Source of the DNA: Bacteroidia bacterium
GTDB taxonomy: Bacteria; Bacteroidota; Bacteroidia; Flavobacteriales_D; JAUILH01
Length of the DNA stretch: 36,827 nucleotides
Assembly (NCBI GenBank): GCA_030433115.1
Contig: JAUILH010000026.1
Location: 1 to 36,827, forward strand
Reading direction: 5' to 3'
Shown piece by piece: positions 1 through 8,861 of this stretch (the stretch's first letter is position 1; each line of letters begins with the position of its first letter). A model generated the notes under the pieces. The model was not told the DNA's origin and ran no database searches. It saw only the letters and a program-made list of their open reading frames with translations. The position numbers were made by a program, and so were the translations under genes.

Positions 1-3000
1 AGGAATCACACTCACAGCTAATAACAACAGTCGTGATGCATTTGTAATGAAACTTGACCCTAATGGCAATGTACTTTGGGTCAACCAAAACGGCGGACCT
101 GATGGAGACACTGGCTACTCATTGGCTGTCGACTTACAAGGAAATGTCATTGCAACAGGTCAATTTAAGGGAACTGCAAATATTGGAGCCAATGTTTTTA
201 ACAGTACACTTGATCCGAATACAAATACACCTTCATTTGACGCATTTGTTGTGAAATACGACCCAACAGGCAACGCCATGTGGGCGCTTCAAGCTGAAGC
301 ACCATACGATGACCGTGGACTCTCTATAGATACTGACAATTCTAATAACATTTATGTCGGTGGACAATTCTCAGATACGGTTACCGTGGGTACTTTTACA
401 CAGAATAATAACATCCTGAATGCTGGCTTTTTGATGAAATTGGACATTGCCGGTAATGTTCAGTGGTTTCAGAGATTGGCCGCATTTCAGACCTTAATCA
501 ACAGTGTTTTAATCGATCCCAATGGTGATGTATGGCTGACAGGAGACTTCCTTGGTCAGATGGTGATAGTTGATGCCTCTGGATTTAACTATTTAAATGG
601 CTCCTACACCTATCGCATTTTTGTCATGAAAATGGATGCCAATGGTGATTTAATCTGGGCGGAAGCCGATGGTTCAGAATCTCAAATAAGCTCTCAGGAT
701 TTAGCCCTGGATGCCAATAATGACGCTTATATTACAGGTATGTTTAACTGCCAGTTTAGTGAGTATAGAGATACTCTAGGAGAGAATGGTTATTTTTATT
801 CGGTTGGCTTCAGAGACATATTCATTTCTAAATACGCCAATGGCGGGGGCCGCGTCTGGCAAACTCACTATGGAGGACCAAGAGATGACTATGCCGGAGG
901 TATTGCAATATCCCAAATAGATGAACCAATTATTGCAGGAGGCTTTGATGAGTTGTTCAACATTCCATACGATCCGGGACAAGGGTTATCTTTAGATCCT
1001 AATCAGAAAGTCACTGCCAACTGGAGCTGCCCACAAGCGACCAATAGTTACATCATCACTCATTCAGAAGGTGCCAGAGATGTATTTATCGGGAAACCAT
1101 ATAATGCCAATCTTCATCCTTATTATTACCATACAAATATCACTTGTTTTGACACCTTGACTCCCTGTTTTGGCAGTCCATTATGTGTTGATTCCTTAGA
1201 ATTTTGCGGTCCTGGCAGTATTAGCATGCCTACTAATACACATGGTAACGGGCAATATGACGAAAATGCACCTTTGAGCAACCATAGTTACATTGGTCCA
1301 TTTTTTAATTTTGTTTGGAACACGGGCGATACAGGATCTGCACTCCCCGTTAATGTAACGGGGGACTACATTTGCACAGCTTCAAGGCTTGATGGGTGTG
1401 TATCTTATGCAGATTCGGTTCATGTCTCGGTATATCCCATCCCAACAGTTCCTGCACTCAACGACAGTGGCGGCTATAATGTTAATCAATTCCCGATATA
1501 CAATAAAATTTACACTTGTAATCCGGATTCGGTGTTCATTTGGACGTCCTTTCTGGACACGTCTCTCAACCTGTACATCACCTTTCCTGACAGCACGGTG
1601 TATACAGATACCCTGCCGCATGGCACCAATCAAGAAGGCAACCTGAATGTAACGGTAATTAATCAATATGGATGTACCAATGGTTGGTCTACTTCCATTG
1701 TTGTTAACGACACCTTGCCCAAAGACACGCTTGTTCCATACTTAAGATTGTTTGACCAGGTAGATTTCAATGACAGCATCCGCATTTGTGAACAAGAAAA
1801 AATTACTATTTTCCTAATGGATTCCCTCACAAACCCTCTTGGCAACGTCTATGCCCCTTTCTGTTCGTTCGTTGCGATTCAAGCATGGAATAATGATACC
1901 TCTGTGGTACTCGTTGACAGCGCGGAAATATGCCCCAGCCACGAATTTATTCCAACACAAACTGGTTGGTACAATTTTAGTTTGGATCTTGCACTGGGCT
2001 GGAAAAATACCTGCGGGATAGACACCACCTGGTACCATGTCACAGATTCCTTTTACGTTCATGTGGATAGTCTCCCGGAATTAGACATCAATTTATCCGG
2101 AGACCACTTAATTTGTCCCGGAGACACAGCAATTATTTGGTCTGATACAGCTGTCAGCAACTTTGTTTGGGGAGGCCCCTCAATCATTCATACATCTTCT
2201 ATGGGAGACAGTATTTGGGTGACCGACATTGGCGGTTATATGTACAGTGGTTACGTAGAAGACACCATCTCAGGCTGTGGTCGAAACATCATGGAAGGCT
2301 TCAACGTGAGCTTCAAACCTGATCCTACCATTACCAGTAATGTTCCGGATAATATCATTTGTCCTGGTGATTCGATACTTTTGACTTGCATTGACGTGGC
2401 CAATACGTATGATTGGATTGGTCCTTCAGGCAGCTCAATTGGCTCTGGCCAAACCATTTGGGTGAGTGTACCAGGCTTGTACCACTGTGTTACTATAGAT
2501 AGCGATAGCTGTGTGCTCACATCCAACACAATTGAACTTGCTGAATACAATTCCCCATTTTTAATAGCTGATCCCGGAAATGAAATTTGTCATAGTGGGA
2601 ATATTACCCTCACTGTTATTCATAGTGGCCTTCCTTCATTTAACTGGCTGCCACCAATTAATTCGAATAATTCTTCAATCACAGTGAATCAACAGGGCAC
2701 ATACGTTTGTGAAATCACACAATGTGGATTCACCATTACAGACAGTATAGTCATCACACAAAGCAATGTAATCGCACAAATTACGGCACTTACTGACACG
2801 GTTATTTGTCCTGGTGACACTGTCCAATTTCTGGCAAACTCAGGCATGACCAGCTATGAATGGAGTAACGCTGATTTCGGACAGTCAGTGAACGTTTTAG
2901 ATACCGGTTATTATGCCGTTACCGTTTACGACAATAATGGTTGTTCGGCTACTTCAGACAGTATTCATGTGAGTTTTCTTCCGGGATCTGGTTTACCGAT

Positions 3001-5113
3001 CGTGAACGACACCACTGTCTGCTTAGGTGACAGTGTCATTTTAAATAATGCCAATGGACAAAATACAAGCTGGTATCTCGATGATAGTTCCTCTACGGCA
3101 ATATCAATCAACCCAAGTATTAACTTAGGTAGTTTATTGGGCGACACCACGCTATACGTTGAAAGTTCAAACGGCACCTGCACCAGTCAAAGAATTCCTG
3201 TGACTGTCCAAATCAGTCAGGCATCACTTGGGTTTAGTTTTATTGGAGACAGTATAATTTGTTCTCAAGATACTTTAATGCTTTCGACGAATAACAGCGG
3301 GGCTGATGATTTTACATGGACTGGACCAAATGGATTTACATCTACAAATACCTCAGTCCTCATCACACCGGTGGACAGTTCTAGTTCAGGCTACTACGCA
3401 CTCACTCAATCCGATCAGTTTTGTTCAAGTGGGGCTGACAGTATTTATATCAGTGTATTGCCCCAGACTGACTTTCAATTGAGCTTGTCAGACACAGTTT
3501 ATAAGTGCTTGCTAGACACCCTTGCGATTGGATCCAGTTTTGGAGGTCCGGTATCATGGTATCCAGTTAACATACTTAGCGATTCAATTAATGCGGTTTA
3601 TCCCGGATTATATTCTTCCACGGCAATCGATTCTAATGGATGTACAGCATACAGCGACAGTGTTTTTGTATTGAACTTCCCAAGTAACAACCCATCCATC
3701 GCCAGCAGCACTATTTGCTATTCCGATTCTGTTTTGATTTCCGGGAACGGAAATATGTTAGATTGGTATTCAACGGACAGCACATTTATTGCGAATGACT
3801 CTGCGTTGCAGACGGGCGCTTTGTATACAGACACATCATTCATCTCTATATATACCGACACCAATGGTTGCATTCAACCCGCTCAACTTGTGAATATCAC
3901 TGTTATCCCAGCCAATGGCGCTCCCAACATTTATGGAGACACCGTGCTTTGTGAAGGAGACAACCTCAATTTATCGACTGACATCATAGCTGGTGCAAAT
4001 TACTTCTGGACAGGCTCTGGTTTCAACAATGGTTTCTCTTCCAATTACTCTATGAGCAATCTAACACCATCAAACAATGGCAATCTGAGTTTACAGGTAG
4101 GTGGTTCAGGCTGCATTACGACTATTGCCTCAGTGAACATCTTAGTTATACCTACCCCATCAGCGCCAGCAATTTCAGGAGATTCTGTTTATTGTTCTTA
4201 TGATACATTACTTCTAACTAGCAACTCTGTCAATACGGTTTGGCTAGATGCCATTGGCCAGCCAATTGATTCTGGTCAATTTCTAACTATCAATCCTACA
4301 TTGAATAATCAACTGAATAATGGAGTCTACGTCATTCACATAGACTCTGTAGGCAATTGTCCGTCCCAACCAACTTTTTTCAATCTGGTGATTGACACCC
4401 CACCAGGTGCTACCACGCTTTCTTTGGGAGCAGCTCCATGTTTGAATGATTCTAACAACTATATCCTTGCCAATGGGCAGCCCAATCAGGGAACCTGGAG
4501 CTTACCTGATAATTCAATGATTATTGGAGACACGCTGCACATTGGTCAAACAACTGCATCAGACACAGGTATCTATTACTATGAAACACAATCTGCACAC
4601 GGGTGCATCAGAATCGATAGTATTCATATTACGTTCGACACCATTCCATTGATCAACCTGGGACCAGATCAAATTTTGTGTGAAGACTCTACGCTTTATC
4701 TTAGTTTAAATCCGAACTACCACAGCTACTTATGGCAAGATGGCAGTATAGACCATGATTATGTGGTGTCCGATTCAGGCCTTTACCATGTCACTGTGAG
4801 CACAGAACAGGGATGCGTGGCTTCTGATTCCATTTATATTGAAACCATCGATTGTTCTCTGGGAGTTCCAAATATTATTACGGCAAACGGTGATGGAATC
4901 AACGACTTCTTTGAAATTGAACATCTAGGTACAGATAATTATATTGTCATCTACAACCGTTGGGGGAGAATTGTATTTGAAGCCACCAATTATAAAAACA
5001 ACTGGGGAGGGAAAGACGTATCGGATGGGGTTTATTACTATATTCTTTACCCTCATGGTCGCTCCGGTGATGACCCTAAAATAGTCAAAGGTTTTGTGCA
5101 TGTGAGCAAGTAA
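1..5113 (+). CDS. Giant secreted SBBP/Ig-like repeat protein with T9SS type B sorting domain (5' end missing)
   Basis: The frame is open from base 2, and the residues before the first ATG at 47 already read as a repeat unit (DAFVMKLDPNGN), so the gene starts outside the window; at least 1,700 residues are present. The first ~340 residues are SBBP-type beta-propeller repeats (recurring DAFV/DIFI-x-K-[YLM]-D-x-x-G-[ND]-x-x-W). From ~residue 430 to 1600 there are about eleven Ig/PKD-like units, each opening with a cysteine next to an acidic stretch (ICPGDT, IICPGDS, VCLGDS, LCEGDN, YCSYDT). The last ~85 residues have NIITANGDGINDFF and YNRWGRIVFE, the hallmark of the CHU_C/type B tail that directs T9SS export and surface attachment. 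Likely a cell-surface adhesin or matrix protein; the ligand cannot be read from sequence. It stands alone, 89 bases from the next gene. Confidence 0.9.
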   Translation, partial: GITLTANNNSRDAFVMKLDPNGNVLWVNQNGGPDGDTGYSLAVDLQGNVIATGQFKGTANIGANVFNSTLDPNTNTPSFDAFVVKYDPTGNAMWALQAEAPYDDRGLSIDTDNSNNIYVGGQFSDTVTVGTFTQNNNILNAGFLMKLDIAGNVQWFQRLAAFQTLINSVLIDPNGDVWLTGDFLGQMVIVDASGFNYLNGSYTYRIFVMKMDANGDLIWAEADGSESQISSQDLALDANNDAYITGMFNCQFSEYRDTLGENGYFYSVGFRDIFISKYANGGGRVWQTHYGGPRDDYAGGIAISQIDEPIIAGGFDELFNIPYDPGQGLSLDPNQKVTANWSCPQATNSYIITHSEGARDVFIGKPYNANLHPYYYHTNITCFDTLTPCFGSPLCVDSLEFCGPGSISMPTNTHGNGQYDENAPLSNHSYIGPFFNFVWNTGDTGSALPVNVTGDYICTASRLDGCVSYADSVHVSVYPIPTVPALNDSGGYNVNQFPIYNKIYTCNPDSVFIWTSFLDTSLNLYITFPDSTVYTDTLPHGTNQEGNLNVTVINQYGCTNGWSTSIVVNDTLPKDTLVPYLRLFDQVDFNDSIRICEQEKITIFLMDSLTNPLGNVYAPFCSFVAIQAWNNDTSVVLVDSAEICPSHEFIPTQTGWYNFSLDLALGWKNTCGIDTTWYHVTDSFYVHVDSLPELDINLSGDHLICPGDTAIIWSDTAVSNFVWGGPSIIHTSSMGDSIWVTDIGGYMYSGYVEDTISGCGRNIMEGFNVSFKPDPTITSNVPDNIICPGDSILLTCIDVANTYDWIGPSGSSIGSGQTIWVSVPGLYHCVTIDSDSCVLTSNTIELAEYNSPFLIADPGNEICHSGNITLTVIHSGLPSFNWLPPINSNNSSITVNQQGTYVCEITQCGFTITDSIVITQSNVIAQITALTDTVICPGDTVQFLANSGMTSYEWSNADFGQSVNVLDTGYYAVTVYDNNGCSATSDSIHVSFLPGSGLPIVNDTTVCLGDSVILNNANGQNTSWYLDDSSSTAISINPSINLGSLLGDTTLYVESSNGTCTSQRIPVTVQISQASLGFSFIGDSIICSQDTLMLSTNNSGADDFTWTGPNGFTSTNTSVLITPVDSSSSGYYALTQSDQFCSSGADSIYISVLPQTDFQLSLSDTVYKCLLDTLAIGSSFGGPVSWYPVNILSDSINAVYPGLYSSTAIDSNGCTAYSDSVFVLNFPSNNPSIASSTICYSDSVLISGNGNMLDWYSTDSTFIANDSALQTGALYTDTSFISIYTDTNGCIQPAQLVNITVIPANGAPNIYGDTVLCEGDNLNLSTDIIAGANYFWTGSGFNNGFSSNYSMSNLTPSNNGNLSLQVGGSGCITTIASVNILVIPTPSAPAISGDSVYCSYDTLLLTSNSVNTVWLDAIGQPIDSGQFLTINPTLNNQLNNGVYVIHIDSVGNCPSQPTFFNLVIDTPPGATTLSLGAAPCLNDSNNYILANGQPNQGTWSLPDNSMIIGDTLHIGQTTASDTGIYYYETQSAHGCIRIDSIHITFDTIPLINLGPDQILCEDSTLYLSLNPNYHSYLWQDGSIDHDYVVSDSGLYHVTVSTEQGCVASDSIYIETIDCSLGVPNIITANGDGINDFFEIEHLGTDNYIVIYNRWGRIVFEATNYKNNWGGKDVSDGVYYYILYPHGRSGDDPKIVKGFVHVSK

Positions 5114-5175
5114 TTTCAGGAAGCAAGATTAACACAAACTTAACATTGGACCTCAAGCCCTAGCCACTTATAACT

Positions 5176-5183
5176 TAGTTTTG
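5176..5183 (+). promoter_or_regulatory. Candidate Bacteroidota -7 box for the Na/Pi transporter
   Basis: TAgtTTTG matches the Bacteroidota -7 consensus TAnnTTTG and ends 19 bases before the ATG at 5203. The nearest upstream TTG (5146-5148) is 27 bases away, longer than the usual ~19, so the -33 element is weak or missing. Confidence 0.4.
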
Positions 5184-5202
5184 CATTTCATAAACTATGT
5201 GA

Positions 5203-7695
5203 ATGCTGTCAAGGTTTCTAGTATTTTTTGGGTTATTTATTTCGAGCATCTTGTCGGGACATGCGGAAGTTACTGACTCAGTTATCACGGATACCACTCT
5301 AAATCCTACCCCAGAGGTGTCAACGATTCCTGAAGAACCAGGTCATATAAACGTTGACGCATTTGATTTTTCCGTCTTTAAAAACCATGCCGATCCAGAT
5401 GATGCTGAAAAGACCCTTCAAGTAGGAAAAATCACCATTTCTTGGGATAATATTTTTGGGGACGACTATTCTTTGGGGCTTAAACGTGATGGAAAATGGC
5501 AGTTCTTTCCTCTGGAAAAAGAAGCCAATAAAATCACTCTGGACAGTATAGAGGAAAACCACTTTTATCAGACCGTATTTATAAAGAGGGGCTCTGAATC
5601 ACCTGAAGAAGTGAGTGATACCCTCCATATTCATACCATTTCACCCAGTGCCTTTAAGTTCCTCTCATCTAAAAAAGGAGAAGGAGAAGCAGAATTGTAC
5701 TGGGGAATCAACTCAGAAGAGCTCATCCGTCATGGGTACGACAAAGCCATTATTAAATACAACACCAAGGTTGGAAAAAAACATGGCACCCACGATTGGG
5801 CCTACGAAATTGTCGAACTAAGCGCCCTCAAATTCAAACTAGAAGACCTAGATGGTAATACCGATTATGTCTACCAAATTGGTATCCCAAAAGATGGCAA
5901 TATTGAAGCGGCATTGAGCGCACTTGAAAATGGCAAAGATCCCGATATAATTTGGTCTAAAGAAGGCAAATTTAAATCTGAAAGAACCTGGGGAATCCTC
6001 AAAGTTCTGATGTTGTTAGGAGCACTCGGCTTCTTCATTTATGGGATGAAAATGATGAGTGATGGTCTGCAAAGAGCGTCCGGAAGTCGACTGAGACAAA
6101 TACTGAGCTCCATGACATCCAACAGAGTCAAGGGAATTTTCAGTGGTTTCTTTATTACCGGAATCGTACAATCTTCTTCTGCCACAACAGTCATGACCGT
6201 GAGTCTGGTAAATGCAGGTTTATTGACACTTGTTCAGTCTGCCGGAATTATGATGGGCGCCAACATTGGAACAACAATCACAGGTTGGTTGATCTCGACA
6301 TTCGGTTTCAAAGTGAGTTTATCAGACTACTCTTTGGTGATGATTGCATTGGCCATTCCTTTGCTATTCAACAAAAGCTCGAAACTCAAAGCCTGGGGAC
6401 AAACCATTCTTGGTTTTGCAATTCTTTTCTGGGGATTGAGTATTCTGAAAGACATGACACCAAAATTGGATGCAAGTAGTCCAATAGTGCAATTCTTTGC
6501 AGACTATAAAGACACCACTTTCCTGGGACCAATTATGTTCGTGCTTCTGGGTACTTTGGTCACAATCATTATCCAGTCTTCCTCCGCGTCAATGGCCCTT
6601 ACTTTGGCGATGGTATTGGGAGGCATTATTCCTGTTCAGGTCGCAGCAGCCATGATCCTTGGTGAGAATATAGGAACCACCATTACTGCACAATTGGCGT
6701 CTTTGGTGGGCAATGTACATGCCAAACGGGCTGCCCGGTTCCACGCAATTTTTAATCTCATTGGGGTCGCCTGGATGATATTCCTGATTGGTCCGTTTAT
6801 GAAACTAGTGGCGGGTGCCATGACCTCTATGGACATGATTGATGCAGACCCCTTTAGCACTACTGAAGAAGGCTTGCAGGCTGCTACTTTAGTGCTTGCC
6901 GGTTTCCACACTGCCTTTAATTTGGTGAATGTATTTCTACTGGTATGGTTCGTTCCCCAACTGGTTAATTTTGCCATCAAGTCTGTTAAATCTAAGGGCG
7001 ATTCAGATGAAGAATTCCATCTGGATTATATTACAGGAGGCACTCTGGCTACCGCAGAACTGTCTTTACTTGAGGCCAAAAAAGAGGTGGCTAAATTCGG
7101 TACAATCACGGCGCGTATGAATCAATTCGTGCATAAACTATTGACTGAAAAAGACAAGAAAAAGAAGACCAAACTCTACTCAAAAATTGAGAAATATGAG
7201 GACATCACGGATCGCGTTGAAATTGAAGTAGCTAGCTACCTGAGTCAGGTGAGCAAAAGCGAAATGACCCAATCCGAATCTGTGCGCGTCAGAAGTATGT
7301 TGAGTATTACAAATGACCTGGAGCGTGTTGGAGATATTTTCTACCAAATGTCTAAAACAATTGAGCGCAAGGAGGAAGCCAAACTGTGGTTCTTACCGGA
7401 ACAGCGAGAAAGGCTCAAAGAAATGTTTGACTTGATTGATCAGGCCTTTGTGATCATGAACGAAAACCTCAACTCCGAATTTGGGCAGATCAATATTGAA
7501 AAAGCCAAGGACATTGAATTTATGATCAATGCCAAGCGAGATGAGTTGAGAACAGAACATCTTAAAAACCTTGAAAAAGGAGAAATTCAGTACAACATGC
7601 AGTCTGGTTTGGTTTACAGTGACCTCTTTGCCTCTTTGGAGAAAATCGGAGACCATATTATTAATGTGTCTGAAGCCGTTGATGGTCAAATCTAA
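5203..7695 (+). CDS. Na/Pi cotransporter family protein with PhoU-like C-terminus and periplasmic N-terminal extension
   Basis: Inner-membrane sodium-dependent phosphate symporter of the NptA/PNaS family, 830 residues. The transporter core (about 263-590) has the duplicated signatures: QSSSATT at 323 and QSSSASM at 458, each followed by a GxNIGTTIT motif (about 353 and 488). Residues ~600-830 form a helical PhoU-like cytoplasmic domain, as in many bacterial members. The odd part is the N-terminus: a signal peptide (1-21), a Thr/Pro/Glu-rich linker and ~200 residues of beta-rich, fibronectin III-like sequence before the first membrane helix; typical bacterial family members start almost at the first helix. 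The start is ATG 5203; a TAgtTTTG box lies 20 bases upstream. The chromate transporter gene follows after 17 bases, suggesting co-transcription. Phosphate as substrate is inferred from the family. Confidence 0.9.
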   Translation: MLSRFLVFFGLFISSILSGHAEVTDSVITDTTLNPTPEVSTIPEEPGHINVDAFDFSVFKNHADPDDAEKTLQVGKITISWDNIFGDDYSLGLKRDGKWQFFPLEKEANKITLDSIEENHFYQTVFIKRGSESPEEVSDTLHIHTISPSAFKFLSSKKGEGEAELYWGINSEELIRHGYDKAIIKYNTKVGKKHGTHDWAYEIVELSALKFKLEDLDGNTDYVYQIGIPKDGNIEAALSALENGKDPDIIWSKEGKFKSERTWGILKVLMLLGALGFFIYGMKMMSDGLQRASGSRLRQILSSMTSNRVKGIFSGFFITGIVQSSSATTVMTVSLVNAGLLTLVQSAGIMMGANIGTTITGWLISTFGFKVSLSDYSLVMIALAIPLLFNKSSKLKAWGQTILGFAILFWGLSILKDMTPKLDASSPIVQFFADYKDTTFLGPIMFVLLGTLVTIIIQSSSASMALTLAMVLGGIIPVQVAAAMILGENIGTTITAQLASLVGNVHAKRAARFHAIFNLIGVAWMIFLIGPFMKLVAGAMTSMDMIDADPFSTTEEGLQAATLVLAGFHTAFNLVNVFLLVWFVPQLVNFAIKSVKSKGDSDEEFHLDYITGGTLATAELSLLEAKKEVAKFGTITARMNQFVHKLLTEKDKKKKTKLYSKIEKYEDITDRVEIEVASYLSQVSKSEMTQSESVRVRSMLSITNDLERVGDIFYQMSKTIERKEEAKLWFLPEQRERLKEMFDLIDQAFVIMNENLNSEFGQINIEKAKDIEFMINAKRDELRTEHLKNLEKGEIQYNMQSGLVYSDLFASLEKIGDHIINVSEAVDGQI

Positions 7696-7712
7696 AGGCA
7701 CTCACTTCCCGA

Positions 7713-8831
7713 ATGAGACAAATCATTCAAATATTCGGTACTTTTTTCAAGTTAGGGCTCGTCGCCTTTGGTGGTCCTGCCGCACACATTGCCCTAATGG
7801 AAAGAGAAATCGTGGAAAAACGACATTGGCTCTCAAGCGAGAAGTTCATTGATTATATGGGTTTAACCGCGTTAATTCCAGGTCCAAATTCTACGGAAAT
7901 GGTGATGTGTTGTGGTCTCGAGAAGGGCAGGCGACCGGGCGTTTTGGCCGCAGGTATCGGCTTCATTATTCCCGCGGTAGCCATTACTCTAGTATTTTCC
8001 TGGCTTTATGTTGAGTATGGCGATTTGCCAGAATTTGAATCAATCTATAAGGGCATTAAGCCCGCTGTGATGGCTTTGATAGCTGTTGCTCTAAACAAAC
8101 TATGGAAAAAAGCAGTTAAAGGACCGATAGAGTTGGTCTTTGCACTCATCACCCTGGGCTTGTGCTTTTGGGAAACGTTGAATCTACCGGAGGTACTCAT
8201 TTTATTGATTGTTGGAGCTCTGGGCATCCTATGGCATTATTCTAAAGACAGAATAGCTTCTTTTAGCATATTACCGCTTATAAGCTTATTGAATGATGGT
8301 TTTGGTTTCAGCCAAACTTCCGGAAAAGTGTTTCTGATCTTCTTCAAAGTAGGCGCCATTTTATATGGCAGTGGATACGTGTTATTCGCATATTTGGAAG
8401 GTGAATTGGTGGAGACGGGCATGCTCACAATGGATCAATTAATGGACTCAGTGGCAGTAGGTCAATTCACACCTGGACCAGTGCTATCAACCGCCACTTT
8501 TATTGGTTATGTTTTGGATGGTTTTGGCGGTGCATTTTTGGCAACAGCCGGTGTATTCCTCCCTTCTTTCCTATTCGTTATGTTTCTGCACCCGTTTCTG
8601 GACAAGCTGAAGAAAATTGATTGGTTCAAAGCCTTTTTGACCGCAGTAAGTGCTGCAGCCGTTGCCTTGATGGCCTACGTGTTGTTTAGTATGAGTTATG
8701 AGACGGTCAGAGACGGATGGGTTTCCGGTGTACTCGCATTGATTTATCTCGGTATATTCCTGAAATTCAAAAAACTAAATCCTGCTTTCGTGATTGTTTT
8801 TGCGGGTTTCTTGGGGTGGTTGATGGCTTAA
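7713..8831 (+). CDS. chrA: Chromate transporter, ChrA/CHR family
   Basis: Integral membrane anion transporter of the CHR family, 372 residues, the size expected for the long two-domain form. Both homologous halves are visible: the first has GLVAFGGPAAHIALM followed by IPGPN, and the second (from ~residue 205) has FFKVGAILYGSGYVLFAYL followed by the matching FTPGP. Family members export chromate in some bacteria; in others the physiological anion is unknown, so chromate is a family-level assignment. The start is ATG 7713, 17 bases after the phosphate transporter stop, so the two probably share a transcript. Chromate and sulfate are oxyanions like phosphate, which makes an anion-handling operon plausible. 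It converges on the VWA gene with a 30-base gap and no visible terminator. Confidence 0.88.
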   Translation: MRQIIQIFGTFFKLGLVAFGGPAAHIALMEREIVEKRHWLSSEKFIDYMGLTALIPGPNSTEMVMCCGLEKGRRPGVLAAGIGFIIPAVAITLVFSWLYVEYGDLPEFESIYKGIKPAVMALIAVALNKLWKKAVKGPIELVFALITLGLCFWETLNLPEVLILLIVGALGILWHYSKDRIASFSILPLISLLNDGFGFSQTSGKVFLIFFKVGAILYGSGYVLFAYLEGELVETGMLTMDQLMDSVAVGQFTPGPVLSTATFIGYVLDGFGGAFLATAGVFLPSFLFVMFLHPFLDKLKKIDWFKAFLTAVSAAAVALMAYVLFSMSYETVRDGWVSGVLALIYLGIFLKFKKLNPAFVIVFAGFLGWLMA

Positions 8832-8861
8832 TGGTCAGTTTAAAGCCAAACGAGTTCAAAC

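Noticed and set aside
1382..1666. Several 60-100 codon open frames inside the giant repeat gene on both strands.
   Set aside because: All lie within an unbroken, domain-rich reading frame and show no family features of their own.
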